From Odontocerum albicorne (lineage: Eukaryota; Arthropoda; Insecta; Trichoptera; Odontoceridae), in NCBI GenBank assembly GCA_949825065.1, contig OX463842.1, positions 8,591,716-8,655,715 on the forward strand: a stretch of DNA of 64,000 nucleotides, written 5' to 3'. Under the pieces are notes generated by a model, which saw nothing but the letters and a program-made list of their open reading frames with translations, did not search any database and was not told where the DNA came from. Shown here piece after piece: positions 30,991 to 42,451 of this stretch (the first letter of the stretch is position 1; each line of letters starts with the position of its first letter). Made by a program: the position numbers and the translations under genes.

Positions 30991-31430
30991 AATACTAAAC
31001 GACGCAGAAAAAAACAAATGATACAAAATGAAATTAAAAAACTTATAATGATCAGTATATGACAAATCGAGTGGAGTAGTTGGGGAGGAGGGAGAGGAAT
31101 GAAAAAGATAATAGAAAGATGATTTTTAATAATAAGTTAAGTTAGCCAAAAACAAATTGATTTTTTCTTATCTTAGGCCTAGAAGTAAACACATTACAAC
31201 TGTCTTAAAAACCATTATGTATTAATTATGGGCCGGCCAAGTCCACGTTTTCCTGTGCAGTCAAACGAAACCGCGGAAGCCATTACAAAACTCACGATGC
31301 ATGCTAATGCAGCCATTGCATATACGCATCATATAAACTATTCAATTCAAAACAGACACACAAGCCACAATAACATTTTTTTGTTTATTTGATAAACAAA
31401 ATCTGATGACGACATTCAATTACAGGGTTC
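30990..31430. other. No recognisable gene
   Basis: AT-rich, except a short GC-richer patch at 31225-31320. No ORF with a domain and no family match. Confidence 0.4.
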
Positions 31431-31965
31431 TTATTTGATGTGACCTATTGAAGGAAGTAAAAGAGGATTTAAATACAGGTTACTTACTTGATGTGATCCA
31501 TTGAAGGAAATAAAAATGGATTCTAATTAATACAAAGTACGTATTTGATGCGATCTATTGAATAAAGTAAAAGATGATTCCGATACAAGGTATTTACTTG
31601 ATACGATCTATTGGAGGATGTAAAAGAGGATACAAAGTACTTATTTGATGCGATCTATTGAATAAAGTAAAAGATGATTCCAATACAAGGTACTTACTTG
31701 ATACGATCTATTGGAGGAAGTAAAAGAGGATACAAAGTACTTATTTGGTGCGATCTATTGAATAAAGTAAAATATGATTCCGATACAAGGTACTTGATAC
31801 GATCTATTGGAGGAAGTAAAAGAGGATACAAAGTACTTATTTGATGCGATCTATTGAATAAAGTAAAAGATGATTCCAATACAAGGTACTTACTTGATAC
31901 GATCTATTGGAGGAAGTAAAAGAGGATACAAAGTACTTACTTGATGCGACCTCTTGAATGAATAG
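31430..31965. repeat. 100-bp tandem repeat built of two 50-bp halves
   Basis: The units alternate 'gatctattggaggaagtaaa' and 'gatctattgaataaagtaaa' halves, each about 50 bp with 'tacttatttgatgcg' or 'tacttacttgatacg'. About 5 dimers are present, with older single units at the left edge, so a 50-bp repeat became a 100-bp higher-order repeat. Confidence 0.9.
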
Positions 31966-32229
31966 ATACAAAATTCCAATACAAGCCAAAATAGTTAAAT
32001 AAGGAACATTAGATGTAATAAAAAAAATCGATGAACTTATTTTTTTTAAATGTGCACCTAATTTCGAAACCCGAAAAAATAGTAAGAAACATCAATTAAT
32101 TCGATTACAATGTTTATTACATAATTTCAATTATTCCTCATTGTTTTGCAGTAGATTCTTAATATATGTGTTGCATTATTTCTGATCTGTGGAGGCATGC
32201 TATGTATCTATCTCTATGAGGGGTTGCTT

Positions 32230-32520
32230 GGTGGTTTACTTCCTATGGCGTAACTATATAGGGAATTCATGTATCCTCTATTCTTTGAACGCGATCCTAC
32301 CAATAACGTTTTCCTGCATTTCTTATTATGTCTTTATCAGTTATACGTCCAAAGACCTTCATTTCTGATGTTATCAGGAGTACCTTCGTTCGTGTGGTGT
32401 AAACAATATGGTAGATTCAATATCATATGTCATTACAGGTCTAACACATATTTCAGAGATCCTCACTTTATGTACTTTATGTTACCATGAGTATACTTAT
32501 TTTTTCATATAATATCTTTG
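32230..32520 (-). pseudogene. Probable LINE fragment, diverged
   Basis: The minus strand reads, with stops, 'EICVRPVMTYDIES' followed by 'IRNEGLW'-like and 'NVIGRIAFKE' pieces, resembling the LINE C-terminal region in which a '...P.L.Y..E' motif precedes repeated Arg-rich blocks. It does not match LINE-A, B or C closely. A weak call. Confidence 0.35.
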
Positions 32521-32529
32521 AGGCATCCA

Positions 32530-33285
32530 GATATTGTTGTGAATTTATTCGTTTGTTCTACTATTTCATTATATTAGTCATTGTGTCTATTTCAAGGTAT
32601 TTAAAATATAACACTTGCTCAATTATCTACTTTATTACTGCTTGATGGTTCTCTAGATATTGTTAGAGACTTTAAGATCTTTTCGATTGGTCTTACTATA
32701 GTTCAATGACAAAATGTAAAATTTTTGGAGACATCTTAAAATAATTGCAAATACTGACATTAAACTTTCTTCTGCTATACAACAAGAACATGGAAATATC
32801 CAGATTCTTATATCCCGAGATATTTTACATTTCTTTATTTGGTTTCTTCAAGATTTAAATTCAGCTGTTAGACACTTTCTAAATCTTCATGTGGGATATT
32901 AGTGTAATGTTCATAAATTTCGCATTAATTTATAAAGTAAACTCTTCATTTGCATATTTTACAATCAAGTTTCTAATAAATAAATAAGAAATGTTGAAAA
33001 TCACTGAGCTAGGTTAGTACTAATGCTGTGTGTGTGGGAGGATGGAGTGCAGCATTTATACTGCAACGCGTTCACGCATCGGTGATCTGGGAATGCATTC
33101 ACTAGAATTAGTCACTTGCATAAATATTATACTTTATGACGGTATTCAAAATTATCACATAGGGCTTTGCACTAGTATTTTGTTTGTTTCGTGAAAACTA
33201 TTTCAATGTTGTGTTGGCTGATTATTATGGTGGCGCGTGGCGTGGCAACATGAAATAAAATACATTTTAGCGGGTATACTTTATA
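32530..33285. other. No recognisable gene
   Basis: AT-rich, no domain, no family match. Confidence 0.4.
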
Positions 33286-33287
33286 TT

Positions 33288-33362
33288 GACTACCTCTATA
33301 GTCTAGTCACTTAACCATTGGACTTATATATGAGAGTTTCAGGTTCGATTCCTGACGATAAT
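33288..33362 (+). mobile_element. tRNA-like SINE head
   Basis: 'ctacctctatagtctagtca' (A-box-like) and 'caggttcgattcctgac' (good B box) about 45 bp apart, as in SINE-1. No acceptor-stem pairing was found, so it is not a tRNA gene. It may be a third SINE family, since the following sequence does not match SINE-1. Confidence 0.45.
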
Positions 33363-33539
33363 ATTATTTTTTTTTAATTCCAGCATCTGCGTGCAATAAT
33401 AATTAATTTCCGAATAAATGGTGCAGAAATGCTTCAACTGAGATGAATATATTCGGTGACAATGTATGACAGAATATGTAATGAAGTAATTACATATGAA
33501 TGTGAAGGCTAATGTATTAAAGATGACCAAGATGTGCAC

Positions 33540-33780
33540 TCTAAGATAGTTTTGGGCATTCACATGTAGAACGAATGAATTAAGAAAGACTAACATTAAA
33601 AATATACTGTTGAAATGTGACTGGAAGTTGTAGAGGCTGCTAACTAAGGAAATAATGGTTGGATAAAATTATTAATATTTTGAAAGAATGAAATATAAAA
33701 ATTCAGAGAAATCTTAGGAGTTTTATTATAGTCGTAATAGGAAAATCTGGCGGTCTCCCTTTTCTGCCAACAACTGTATT
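33540..33780 (+). pseudogene. LINE-A 3' end remnant
   Basis: 'cacatgtagaacgaatgaat' (HVER block), 'ttattaatattttgaaagaa' and 'aggaaaatctggcggtctcc' match the other LINE-A tails. No open frame remains. Confidence 0.6.
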
Positions 33781-33814
33781 ATTGCTATAAAAAAATAGCA
33801 ATAATACAGTTGTT
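33769..33814. repeat. 19-bp perfect inverted repeat
   Basis: AACAACTGTATTATTGCTA (33769-33787) is the perfect reverse complement of 33796-33814, around an 8-nt A-rich loop. It lies at the end of the LINE-A remnant. Confidence 0.85.
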
Positions 33815-34351
33815 TCTAGATGCCATTCCAATGGAGTTCATTAACTTTCAGTTTGATTCTGATTAAATAATAAATTCAACATGAATACTTGATTACAATT
33901 TTATAAGAATTAGTACCTATGCATTGCTAGACAAATATAATTAAATTTTGTAGATTTGCAATTTTAACAACTTCATTACTTGGCAGCACATATTTGTGTG
34001 AACATATATACTCTTACATGAAGCATGTGAAGACTTTGACAAGAACACATATCATGGACAGCCAACCAAAAAAGTTTACCCCAAGTTGCTACTTCATCCA
34101 TTACGCCGACGTAGATTGTTCTTTATTTTATTTTTGTTGTTATTATAAATACTTTTCAAAATTGTTATCCTTTATTCAATCAACCAAAGATTTTTATTTG
34201 ACTTATATCACAATTCTAAATAGAAAATATTGATGTCACAGTTATGATGTTAATAAAAAAAGTAATATTTATTACAATACAGGGGTAGTGGTAGTGTAGG
34301 CAGTAAAATGCAGAACTTCAAAGCACTTAAAGGTCGTTTTCAGGCATTCTA
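33815..34351. other. No recognisable gene
   Basis: AT-rich. A 79-codon plus ORF (33994-34233) has no recognisable domain. Confidence 0.4.
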
Positions 34352-34744
34352 AATTTTGTAATTTGTTTTATCAAACACTGTTTATTCCACTTTTTGTAAC
34401 GGTATAACCCTACCGGTTTCAAGGCTTTCACCTCATCATCACGGGAGCACAAACAAGACTGAATTATGTTAGAACTAGTATCTCACTGCTACTCGCTGAG
34501 GTTGTCTCCTCCGTCCTTCCACCCACAGTCCCCAAACCGAATGGTCACCGTTAAAAGAGTGTATGTCGGTAACAGTTTGAACATAATTCAGTCTTGTTTG
34601 TGAACCCCTGATAATGAGGTAAAAGCCTTGAAACCGGTAGGGTTATAGCATTACAAAAAGTGGAATAAACAGTGTTTGATAAAATAAATTACAATGTCTT
34701 TAAACCTCCACAATGCCAAGGTCTTAACTATAAACAATACATTC
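34352..34744. repeat. Penelope foldback with a short core, source of the adjoining satellite
   Basis: The left arm (34352-34465) and right arm (34588-34744) are inverted copies of the family-1 terminus. Between them lies the non-coding 3' block of the element ('ctcgctgaggttgtc', 'gtgtatgtcggtaacag'), the same block duplicated at the left of 14285-14995. The right arm has CTGATAA in place of CTGATGA. Its last 79 bp are the first unit of the satellite. Confidence 0.85.
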
Positions 34745-36470
34745 TAAACAGTGTTTGATGAAACAAATTACAATGTCTTTAAGCCTCCACAATGTTAATG
34801 TCTTAACTATAAACCATACATTCTAAACAGTGTTTGATAAAACAAATTACAATGTATTTAAATCTCCACAATGTAAATGTCTTAACTATAAACAATACAT
34901 TCTTTAAACCTCCACAATGTTAATGTCTTAACTATAAACAATACATTCTATACAGTGTTTGATGAAACAAATTACAATGTATTTAAACCTCCACAATGTT
35001 AATGTCTTAACTATAAACAATAAATTCTAAACAGTGTTTGATAAAACAAATTACAATGTATTTAAATCTCCACAATGTAAATGTCTTAACTATAAACAAT
35101 ACATTATTTAAACCTCCACAATGTTAATGTCTTAACTATAAACAATACATTCTAAACAGTGTTTGATAAAACAAATTACAATGTCTCTAAACCTCCACAA
35201 TGTTAATGTCTTAACTATAAACAATACATTCTAAACAGTGTTTGATGAAACAAATTACAATGTCTTTAAACCTCCACAATGTTAATGTCTTAACTATAAA
35301 CAATACATTCTAAACAGTGTTTGATGAAACAAATTACAATGTCTTTAAACCTCCACAATGTTAATGTCTTAACTATAAACAATACATTCTAAACAGTGTT
35401 TGATGAAACAAATTACAATGTCTTTAAACCTCCGCAATGTAAATGTCTTAACTATAAACAATACATTCTAAACAGTGTTTGATGAAACAAATTACAATGT
35501 CTTTAAACCTCCAAAATGTTAATGTCTTAACTATAAACAATACATTCTAAACAGTGTTTGATAAAACAAATTACAATGTCTCTAAACCTCCACAATGTTA
35601 ATGTCTTAACTATAAACAATACATTCTAAACAGTGTTTGATGAAACAAATTACAATGTCTTTAAACCTCCACAATGTTAATGTCTTAACTATAAACAATA
35701 CATTCTAAACAGTGTTTGATGAAACAAATTACAATGTCTTTAAACCTCCACAATGTTAATGTCTTAACTATAAACAATACATTCTAAACAGTGTTTGATG
35801 AAACAAATTACAATGTCTTTAAACCTCCACAATGTTAATGTCTTAACTATAAACAATACATTCTAAACAGTGTTTGATGAAACAAATTACAATGTCTTTA
35901 AACCTCCACAATGCCAAGGTCTTAACTATAAACAATACATTCTAAACAGTGTTTGATGAAACAAATTACAATGTCTTTAAGCCTCCACAATGTTAATGTC
36001 TTAACTATAAACCATACATTCTAAACAGTGTTTGATAAAACAAATTACAATGTATTTAAATCTCCACAATGTAAATGTCTTAACTATAAACAATACATTA
36101 TTTAAACCTCCACAATGTTAATGTCTTAACTATAAACAATACATTCTAAACAGTGTTTGATAAAACAAATTACAATGTCTCTAAACCTCCACAATGTTAA
36201 TGTCTTAACTATAAACAATACATTCTAAACAGTGTTTGATGAAACAAATTACAATGTCTTTAAACCTCCACAATGTTAATGTCTTAACTATAAACAATAC
36301 ATTCTAAACAGTGTTTGATGAAACAAATTACAATGTCTTTAAACCTCCACAATGTTAATGTTTTAACTATAAACAATACATTCTAAACAGTGTTTGATGA
36401 AACAAATTACAATGTCTTTAAACCTCCGCAATGTTAATGTCTTAACTATAAAAAATACATTCTAAATTGA
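34745..36470. repeat. 79-bp satellite derived from the Penelope terminus, about 22 units
   Basis: The unit is 79 bp: 'ctaaacagtgtttgatgaaa', 'caaattacaatgtctttaaa', 'cctccacaatgttaatgtct', 'taactataaacaatacatt'. This is the same sequence that ends the Penelope foldbacks. The units are highly similar. Shortened units (lacking 'acagtgtttgat...caatgt') occur near 34900, 35105 and 36100. A variant block with 'atgccaaggtct' is present at 34713 and 35911, an offset of about 1198 bp, which points to a higher-order duplication. No coding capacity. Confidence 0.95.
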
Positions 36471-36479
36471 ATGTGCCTT

Positions 36480-38095
36480 TAATAATAAGTTTTTGGCACG
36501 CGGCCCCAAAAGGCTGACCATCCATGATGTAGATTACATTTTTTTTTCTTAATATTTTTTTCTTCTCTATTACTAATTTTATGTGGAACAACCAATAACT
36601 GCTTTAAACTGAAAAGATTTTTAAGTTTGAGTATCTCGGTCACATAATGAAATAATACAACTAATCATTCAAAGAAAAAAAGGCGAATGAGACAAAAACG
36701 CATTTCATGTCTTGGTTCAAAAACTTTTGGGAAAAATTGGGGTGTAGTTCTATTGAGTTGCAGTGAACAAGATAAGGATTTTCATGATGGGGGCCAACAT
36801 CCGATAGGAGATGGCACCTCGAAAATAAAAACTTCAAAACTCACTGAGCGCATTGATAACTGCAGTCGATAACCTTTTGTCTCGATGCACTTTGATATCT
36901 CATTTTCATTAGCATTTTAACAAAAGTCGTTCCATTTCAGCTGCAACACGAAAATATATACCATTACTCTAATCTCAATTCTTCTCAACGCTGTTTATGC
37001 AACACTAAGTGGCCAATTAAATGGTAAATTGACCCTAAAATGATTACCTGCGTAATTACCAGAGATATTATCATTATGGCCATCGACTACAGCACAACAA
37101 GACAAAACAGATTGACGTAGATCGTTGACTAAGCGGCCAATTGAAATTCCTATTCTGAATGCGTGTATTCACACACTCGTAAAGCACTAATGAATTCCTG
37201 TCGTAAATGTATTCAATGAGTCGCCGAATATTCTCTAAGCAATGCAATGACCTCTGAATTTGGTCTGGCACGTAACTGCATTATTGAAATAGCTTAAATA
37301 TGATCCAACCTAACATAAGACAATATGGAGATAAAATACCAGTTTTTCACTCAACATTTCGAGCAATTAAATCAATTATTACATTAAATACTAACATTGC
37401 ATTCCAAAACAAACTGTTTATATGTATTTTTATTCAGGTGTTGTGGTTTTTTTATGACATGTTGTTTTGTATTTGGTCAGCCCGCGTTTACGTCCTAGGA
37501 TATTTAACCATGACTTCACCCAGCTCAGTTAAGTCACACACAAGTGCAAGATGCATTAAACATCAGTTTCTATTAACTGATTGTAACCAAACACTTGACT
37601 GACGGGACCCAACCACTGCATCGTTCAAATGCCTACACATATTACATATATACTTTGAAGTAACAAAAATATTTCCTATATATCTAACAATTCATTTTTC
37701 TATATTAAATTTCCTTCAGTACATACTCGAAATGTTGTCCTATTATGAGTAACAGCCTCTAATTATCAACAAAATTCCACTATAGGTATATACATAGAAT
37801 GCATCTTTTGAAAATCAATTTACTGAGATAGCCAACATATTTTACCAGTCTGTTGATTTATAAGAGGGCTGATTGCAGAATTTATAAAATGTAGAATTTG
37901 TACTGTACTTTTCTTTCTGCATGAATGTCGCAAGAGTGACGCTCGATGTGGTGAGGTGCGGACAGCCTGACTTGAGACGGTCCCGTATCTTATAATCAAC
38001 TGTAAATTTTTACATTTACGAAATAATTTTAATTTTTTAAATAAAGTTAATGTGCTGTTTGTTATTGTTTTTTTAGTTATTTTTTTTTTTTTTTT
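36480..38095. other. No gene identified; low-repeat stretch
   Basis: Probably the least repetitive part of the window. ORFs at 36687-36872 (plus), 37074-37271 (minus) and 37300-37602 (plus) have no domain I recognise. The minus ORF (MPDQIQRSLHCLENIRRLIE...) has protein-like composition, but there is no splice or start evidence. 36493-36525 may be a decayed hAT end. Confidence 0.35.
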
Positions 38096-38097
38096 TA

Positions 38098-38285
38098 CCT
38101 GTCGAGTTTATTGCCATGTGACAATCTCTTCCAACCAACCAGAAAGATGTTTTTATAGGCCCTAAGTGTTAACCAGACTGGAATCCTATTTAAAAAAATC
38201 TGGGTTCCAGCGGGGATCGAACCCGCAACCTCCGGATGGGCAGACAAGTGTCTTACCACCAGGCCACGGAGGTCGTCTTTGTAAT
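38098..38285 (-). mobile_element. SINE-1, well preserved head and body
   Basis: On the minus strand: 'gacctccgtggcctggtggt' (A box), 'ggttgcgggttcgatccccg' (consensus B box), then the body 'ggattccagtctggttaaca' and tail 'ggttggttggaagagattg'. The pol-III boxes are the best in the window. The tail ends at a T-rich tract (38058-38096). Confidence 0.8.
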
Positions 38286-38309
38286 GACTGAAACATTCAC
38301 TACTAAGTT

Positions 38310-38735
38310 ATTTAAAATATACAAACTATTTTACTTAGTTTCTAAATTATTCTTAATCCACAAATTATTTTCTAAATTATTCGAAATCAACTATTTATGT
38401 TCTAAATTATTCAAAAGCTATTTTATAAATTATTCAAAATCTACGACTTACTGTCTAAATTATTCAAAATCTACAACTTATTTTCTAAATTATTCGAAAT
38501 CAACTACCTATGTTCTAAATTAATCAAAAGCCATTTTATATACTATTCAAAATCTACAACTTACTGTCTAAATTATTCAAAATCAACTACATATATTCTA
38601 AATTATTCAAAATCTACAACATATTGTATAAATTATACAAAATCTACTACATATAATGTTTTCTAAACTGTTCAAAATCTACAACTTATTTTCTAAACTA
38701 TTTAAAATTCTCAACATATTTTTCAATATATTTTC
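38310..38735. repeat. About 30-bp degenerate tandem repeat
   Basis: The unit is near 'aattattcaaaatctacaac' plus 'ttattttcta'. About 14 units are quite diverged, with variants 'atcaactacctatgttcta'. It makes plus-strand ORFs by chance. Confidence 0.85.
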
Positions 38736-38739
38736 GTGA

Positions 38740-39157
38740 GCAAAAATTTCTTTCGTTCACGTCGAGCGATAAATAAAAACTTGTTTTCGATCAATTTGAG
38801 TTTCTTATCAGTCGCGTTTAGTATCAGAAAAATGCCGAGAAACTATTATAGAAACGAGACGCAGACCAAACTAATAGTTACCATCGTAGTTTATCGCACT
38901 ATCGCCACAGATAAGCCCCTAAAATGTCACACGGTATATTACAAACATGTTTCTTTCTATTTTTTGTGGCCGATAAATACGAGCATAAAAGTATGATTTA
39001 AGCCGGAGTTGAAGCTAATCGAAACTAGATTAGATTTTTGTAAGTATCGATGAGAAAACGTTAATTGAAAAAAACATGGCGTATAGCACCATTTTTGGTA
39101 CCAAAAGGGTGGAATTTATTGTGGACGTAGTAAAATAGTGATACTTATAAAATAGGA
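38740..39157. other. No recognisable gene
   Basis: An 86-codon plus ORF (38736-38996) has no recognisable domain. Nothing else was seen. Confidence 0.4.
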
Positions 39158-39945
39158 ATTGTAATTTATTTTTAACAAACACTGTTTATTCCACTTTTTT
39201 GTGACGGTATAACCCTACCGGTTTCAAGGCTTTCACCTCATCTTCAGGGGAGCGCAAACAAGACTAAATGCTGTTCGAACTGGTACCGATATAGACACTT
39301 CAACGGTTGTGGGCGGGGGGGGGGGGGGGGGGTGAGGAAGGCTAGGGATAATTTCGGCCAAGAGCGGGGAGATTTTGGGTAAATAACTGTTCAACAGATG
39401 CTCCGATCGGTATACTGACTTAGAAATTTCTAGGGCCTCTAATCTGTCCAATTTATTTCCGTTGCCGCTAATATGTAAGAATTTGGCATCATCGATAGAA
39501 AAAGTATGATTCTCACGGTGACAATGATTAGCCATTTCAGAATAAATTAGAGGATTTGTTAAGGCAGATTGGTGTTCACGAAATCTCTTTTCAAAAGATC
39601 TTCCTGTCTTTCCTACATAGAAATTATCACAGTCAGCACATAAAAGTTTATACACACCACTGTTGCTAAGTATTCCATTTTTGCCTTTCCCATTAAATAA
39701 GAGTTTCCGGAGATTAAAGTTAGTGTAAAAAGCTGGCTTTATGTGACTCGGAATATTTTTGGTTATTTCATTTGATATATTTTTTATAAATAGGACTTTG
39801 CTCCATTTATAGGTATGCTTATAGGTGTCGTTAAATATATAATCTTGTATCTGTAAAATAAAACAGTATGTTTTTCTCAATATATGCAGGGAAATGCCCA
39901 ATCTAATGGCCGCAACCACCACCTTCCTATCCTAACACTTAACTT
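39158..39945 (-). pseudogene. Penelope-like element, best GIY-YIG ORF (229 codons), 5'-truncated
   Basis: The minus ORF 39922-39233 is intact over the C-terminal endonuclease region. A variable linker contains 'YIFNDTYKHTYKWSKVLF', then 'KPAFYTNFNLRKLLFNGKGK'. The GIY-YIG core follows: 'GVYKLLCADCDNFYVGKTGR' and 'SFEKRFREHQSAL', where GVY and YVG stand for the two eponymous motifs and the Arg of FEKRFREH is the expected catalytic Arg region. Then come 'HCHRENHTFSIDDAKF' and 'LDRLEALEISKS'. The RT domain is missing. A run of 18 G on the plus strand (39315-39332) becomes a poly-Pro stretch near the C-terminus. The 3' terminus (39158-39250) carries a hammerhead-like core in reverse: CTGAAGA 39247-39241, GAAA 39225-39222, GTC 39205-39203. 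Confidence 0.85.
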
Positions 39946-40059
39946 ATTGAGTTATTTTTTGTAACATTTCAAATTTGTCAAAAATACTGGGTTCGAATTA
40001 GGAGGAAGAAGGTCCTTGATGAGAATATGCTACAATATTTAAACGGCGCTATTTCATCA

Positions 40060-40191
40060 TTATATTATAACGATGTTTATGGCAGAATACAAAATGAGGA
40101 CATTAAGAAAGAAGATGCAGTGCTTAAGATAAAGAAAGAAACACTGAGATGGTTCAACCACGCTGAAAGAATATTTGATGAAACATGTGTT
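40060..40191 (+). pseudogene. LINE-A scrap interrupted by a pogo-like element
   Basis: 'agatgcagtgcttaagataa' and 'gagatggttcaaccacgctg' match the 'ENAVLEIKNG..WFGHVER' region of LINE-A at 49600-49660. The pogo-like element begins at 40192. Confidence 0.6.
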
Positions 40192-40971
40192 CAGTGAAAC
40201 CCCGTTTTTTACGTGCCCGGAATTCACGTTTTCCCGCCATTTGCGTTAAATTTTTCCAATCCCATATTATTTTGTACATTTAGTACCCGTTTTTACGTTT
40301 TTATTTCCCGCAATTTTGTTTGAAATTTTTAAAATGCAAATCAATTTATAAACATATTTAATTAAATGCGTGACGATTTAAAATATTTGAAATGAATATT
40401 AGGAAGCAGAAATATGTTAATTATATTTATAGACACGTGTGCGCCTGCAGCGCTCATGGTCAAGATTACACGAGTCGTGGAATACGATGCAATTGGTGGG
40501 AAATTTAGCGAATCAGAGGCAGGCAGACTGTATATGTATTTGGTCAATATATGCTTGTGTTTTAAACGTGTCGGTCGTGTATATACAATTTCAATTGTCA
40601 ATTGTCGTGTATTTCATGTGTCAATTTACATTTTTTCATTTCTTTTCATTTTTCGTTGACTCCCTTCAAATAATTTCTCAGCAAAGAAAAATATTATCGA
40701 TTCAAGAGAAGAGAAAAATTCTCGAAAAAGTGAATAAACACGTTGGTTCACGTGTTTCGCTCGCGCGTGATTTGGGGATACCCATTACAACTTTGGCTAC
40801 GATAATAAAAAATCGCGAATCGATTGAAAAAGTTTTCCGATTTGCGTGATTATATAAATAAATAAAAAATTCAATTTTACATATTTTTTTTTAGCCCCGA
40901 ATCTACGTTTTCCCTCCAATTACGTTTTTTTTTATCAGTCCCTTCAAAAACGTAAAAACGGGGTTTCACTG
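40192..40971. mobile_element. Pogo/Tigger-type non-autonomous element, 780 bp
   Basis: Terminal inverted repeats: CAGTGAAACCCCGTTTTTTA at left and the complement of CAGTGAAACCCCGTTTTTAC at right, with further internal copies of the 'ttacgttttccc' type. TA follows the right end (40972-40973); the left flank is TT, one base from TA. The interior retains the DNA-binding exon of the transposase (next entry) but not the DDE domain. Confidence 0.8.
40660..40849 (+). pseudogene. CENP-B/Psq-type HTH of a pogo transposase
   Basis: The last about 60 codons of the open frame ending at 40849 encode 'QRKILSIQEKRKILEKVNKH', 'SLARDLGIPITTLATIIKN' and 'ESIEKVF'. This is the N-terminal helix-turn-helix of CENP-B-like/Tigger/pogo proteins, which binds the element's inverted repeats. 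The frame ends at a stop right after the domain, so the CENP-B second HTH and the catalytic domain are deleted. Its location between pogo-type ends supports the call. Confidence 0.8.
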
Positions 40972-41136
40972 TATTTACAAAAATAATTTATACAAAAAAA
41001 ATCACGATCAAATAAATCAAATTGAGGGGGTTTTTTTTTTACTATATTTTTTAATTCTTGAATAAAATATACAATTTGCTTTGATTTAAAAAAACTTTTT
41101 AATGATCATTGAAGTATAATGTATGACATTTAAACA

Positions 41137-41390
41137 CTAAAAAACAATATCCGCCAAATGTCCACCTCTTGCAGCTCCACATATGTCCACTCTTTTGTCA
41201 AAATTTTCGATGACATTTTGGCATAATTGCGGTTCTAATTCACCAATAACGCGAATGATTTCGTCCTTCAGCTCAGGAATTGATTGGGGGTCATTCTTAT
41301 AAACCTGGATTTTCACGTAACCCTAGAGAAAATAGTCCAACGGTGTCAGATAACATGATCTTGGTGGCCAGGTAAGTTTCCGGAGATTAC
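41137..41390 (-). pseudogene. Mariner-like DDE transposase, C-terminal fragment
   Basis: The minus strand reads 'CNLRKLTWPPRSCYLTPLDY', then 'FL', a stop in place of the expected Trp (TAG), then 'GYVKIQVYKNDPQSIPELKD', 'EIIRVIGELEPQLCQ', 'ENFDKRVDICGAARGGHLAD' and 'IVF' before the natural stop at 41137. The Pro-Leu-Asp block carries the third catalytic acid of this DDE family. The rest is the standard C-terminal tail. One internal stop and the missing N-terminus make it inactive. The plus-strand ORF 41431-41682 beside it is unrelated. Confidence 0.8.
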
Positions 41391-41394
41391 AGTA

Positions 41395-42450
41395 CATCAA
41401 ATAATTCAACAATTTGAATCCGTTGTTGTATTGTATACGACTACATTTTTATATATGTCATACATTACACTTCTCAAATGTCACAAGACCCAGGCAAGTT
41501 CGCGACGCCATCTGTATTTTATCCAAGAATTTAAAAAATCGCTCAATTTGAAAGGCCCTTTATTTAAAATATGTAGTTTTAATATAGTCATCAACATACA
41601 ACGTATGTATCTTGTCAATAATTGTCAAGATTTCGAGGCAAACATTAGCCACGAGATAAATATGATACGAGTATATGCATAATATAATGATGCAATTTAT
41701 GTTTGAGATTTTGCATCCGAGGTTATTGAACTCTTAAACATAATTATTACCATAAAGACCGTAAGGCACGAAACACTTTTGTGTTAAATTAATCATGGAT
41801 CCTTATTATAACATTGAATGCAAAAGAAAACGTTAATAATTCTATGAATGACGTGAATTAAAATAGTCATTAGACATAAAATTTAGAAAAAAAATATAAA
41901 TGTATTGTTTATAATCGAAAATCACTCTGAATATTTAGTAGCTATAATAACGTGTGGTATTTTTTTCCATTTCAAAGAATTGAGATAACTTGGAATCACT
42001 GTAACACGGGGACATTGTTCAGAGCAGCTGCAGACAAAATTAAAATAGTCATGATGGTTGCTAACCTCCAACGTTGAGAGGAACGTTAAGAAAAAGAAGA
42101 AAACAAAAGTCCTTATCGTAGACCTATTCGAGAGTGGCTCACTAAAGGATAACGAAGAGGTCAACGAATTTGTTTACCAAGATGCTCTTATTTCGAGGAA
42201 TGGAGGACGTAAAACAGAGATCCGAAGACGAAACGTATTGGCAAAATCATTTATGACAAGTTGGACGAAGGTATAGATTACCGATCTATACTCAGAAGAA
42301 TCAAAATCCATCTATTGACATATCTAATATTCTTCATAGCACTGAATGGAATAGAGATATGGATGATAAGAAAAGAAGGAAAGAAACATGAAAGATGCCT
42401 TTTGAGTTGAAATATGGTGTTGGAAGTGGATGATCATGGACCGCAGAGGA
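41395..42450. other. No recognisable gene
   Basis: Two overlapping ORFs (41922-42164 minus, 42058-42276 plus) are Lys/Glu- or Ser/Phe-rich. The region 42260-42450 has weak LINE-like wording ('gaatggaatagagatatgga') but too little for a call. Confidence 0.35.
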
Positions 42451-42451
42451 C

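Noticed and set aside
34745..36470. CRISPR array
   Set aside because: 79-bp units are contiguous with no unique spacers, and the setting is eukaryotic.
36493..36525. Right end of a hAT element paired with 12971
   Set aside because: Only loosely similar to a hAT terminus, 23 kb away, and no matching 8-bp duplication.
37074..37271. Minus ORF with protein-like composition
   Set aside because: No domain, splice signal or repeat copy supports it; kept only as a remark in the region entry.
38220..38285. Functional tRNA gene on the minus strand
   Set aside because: A and B boxes are good, but the acceptor stem does not pair and the sequence continues into the SINE-1 body and tail.
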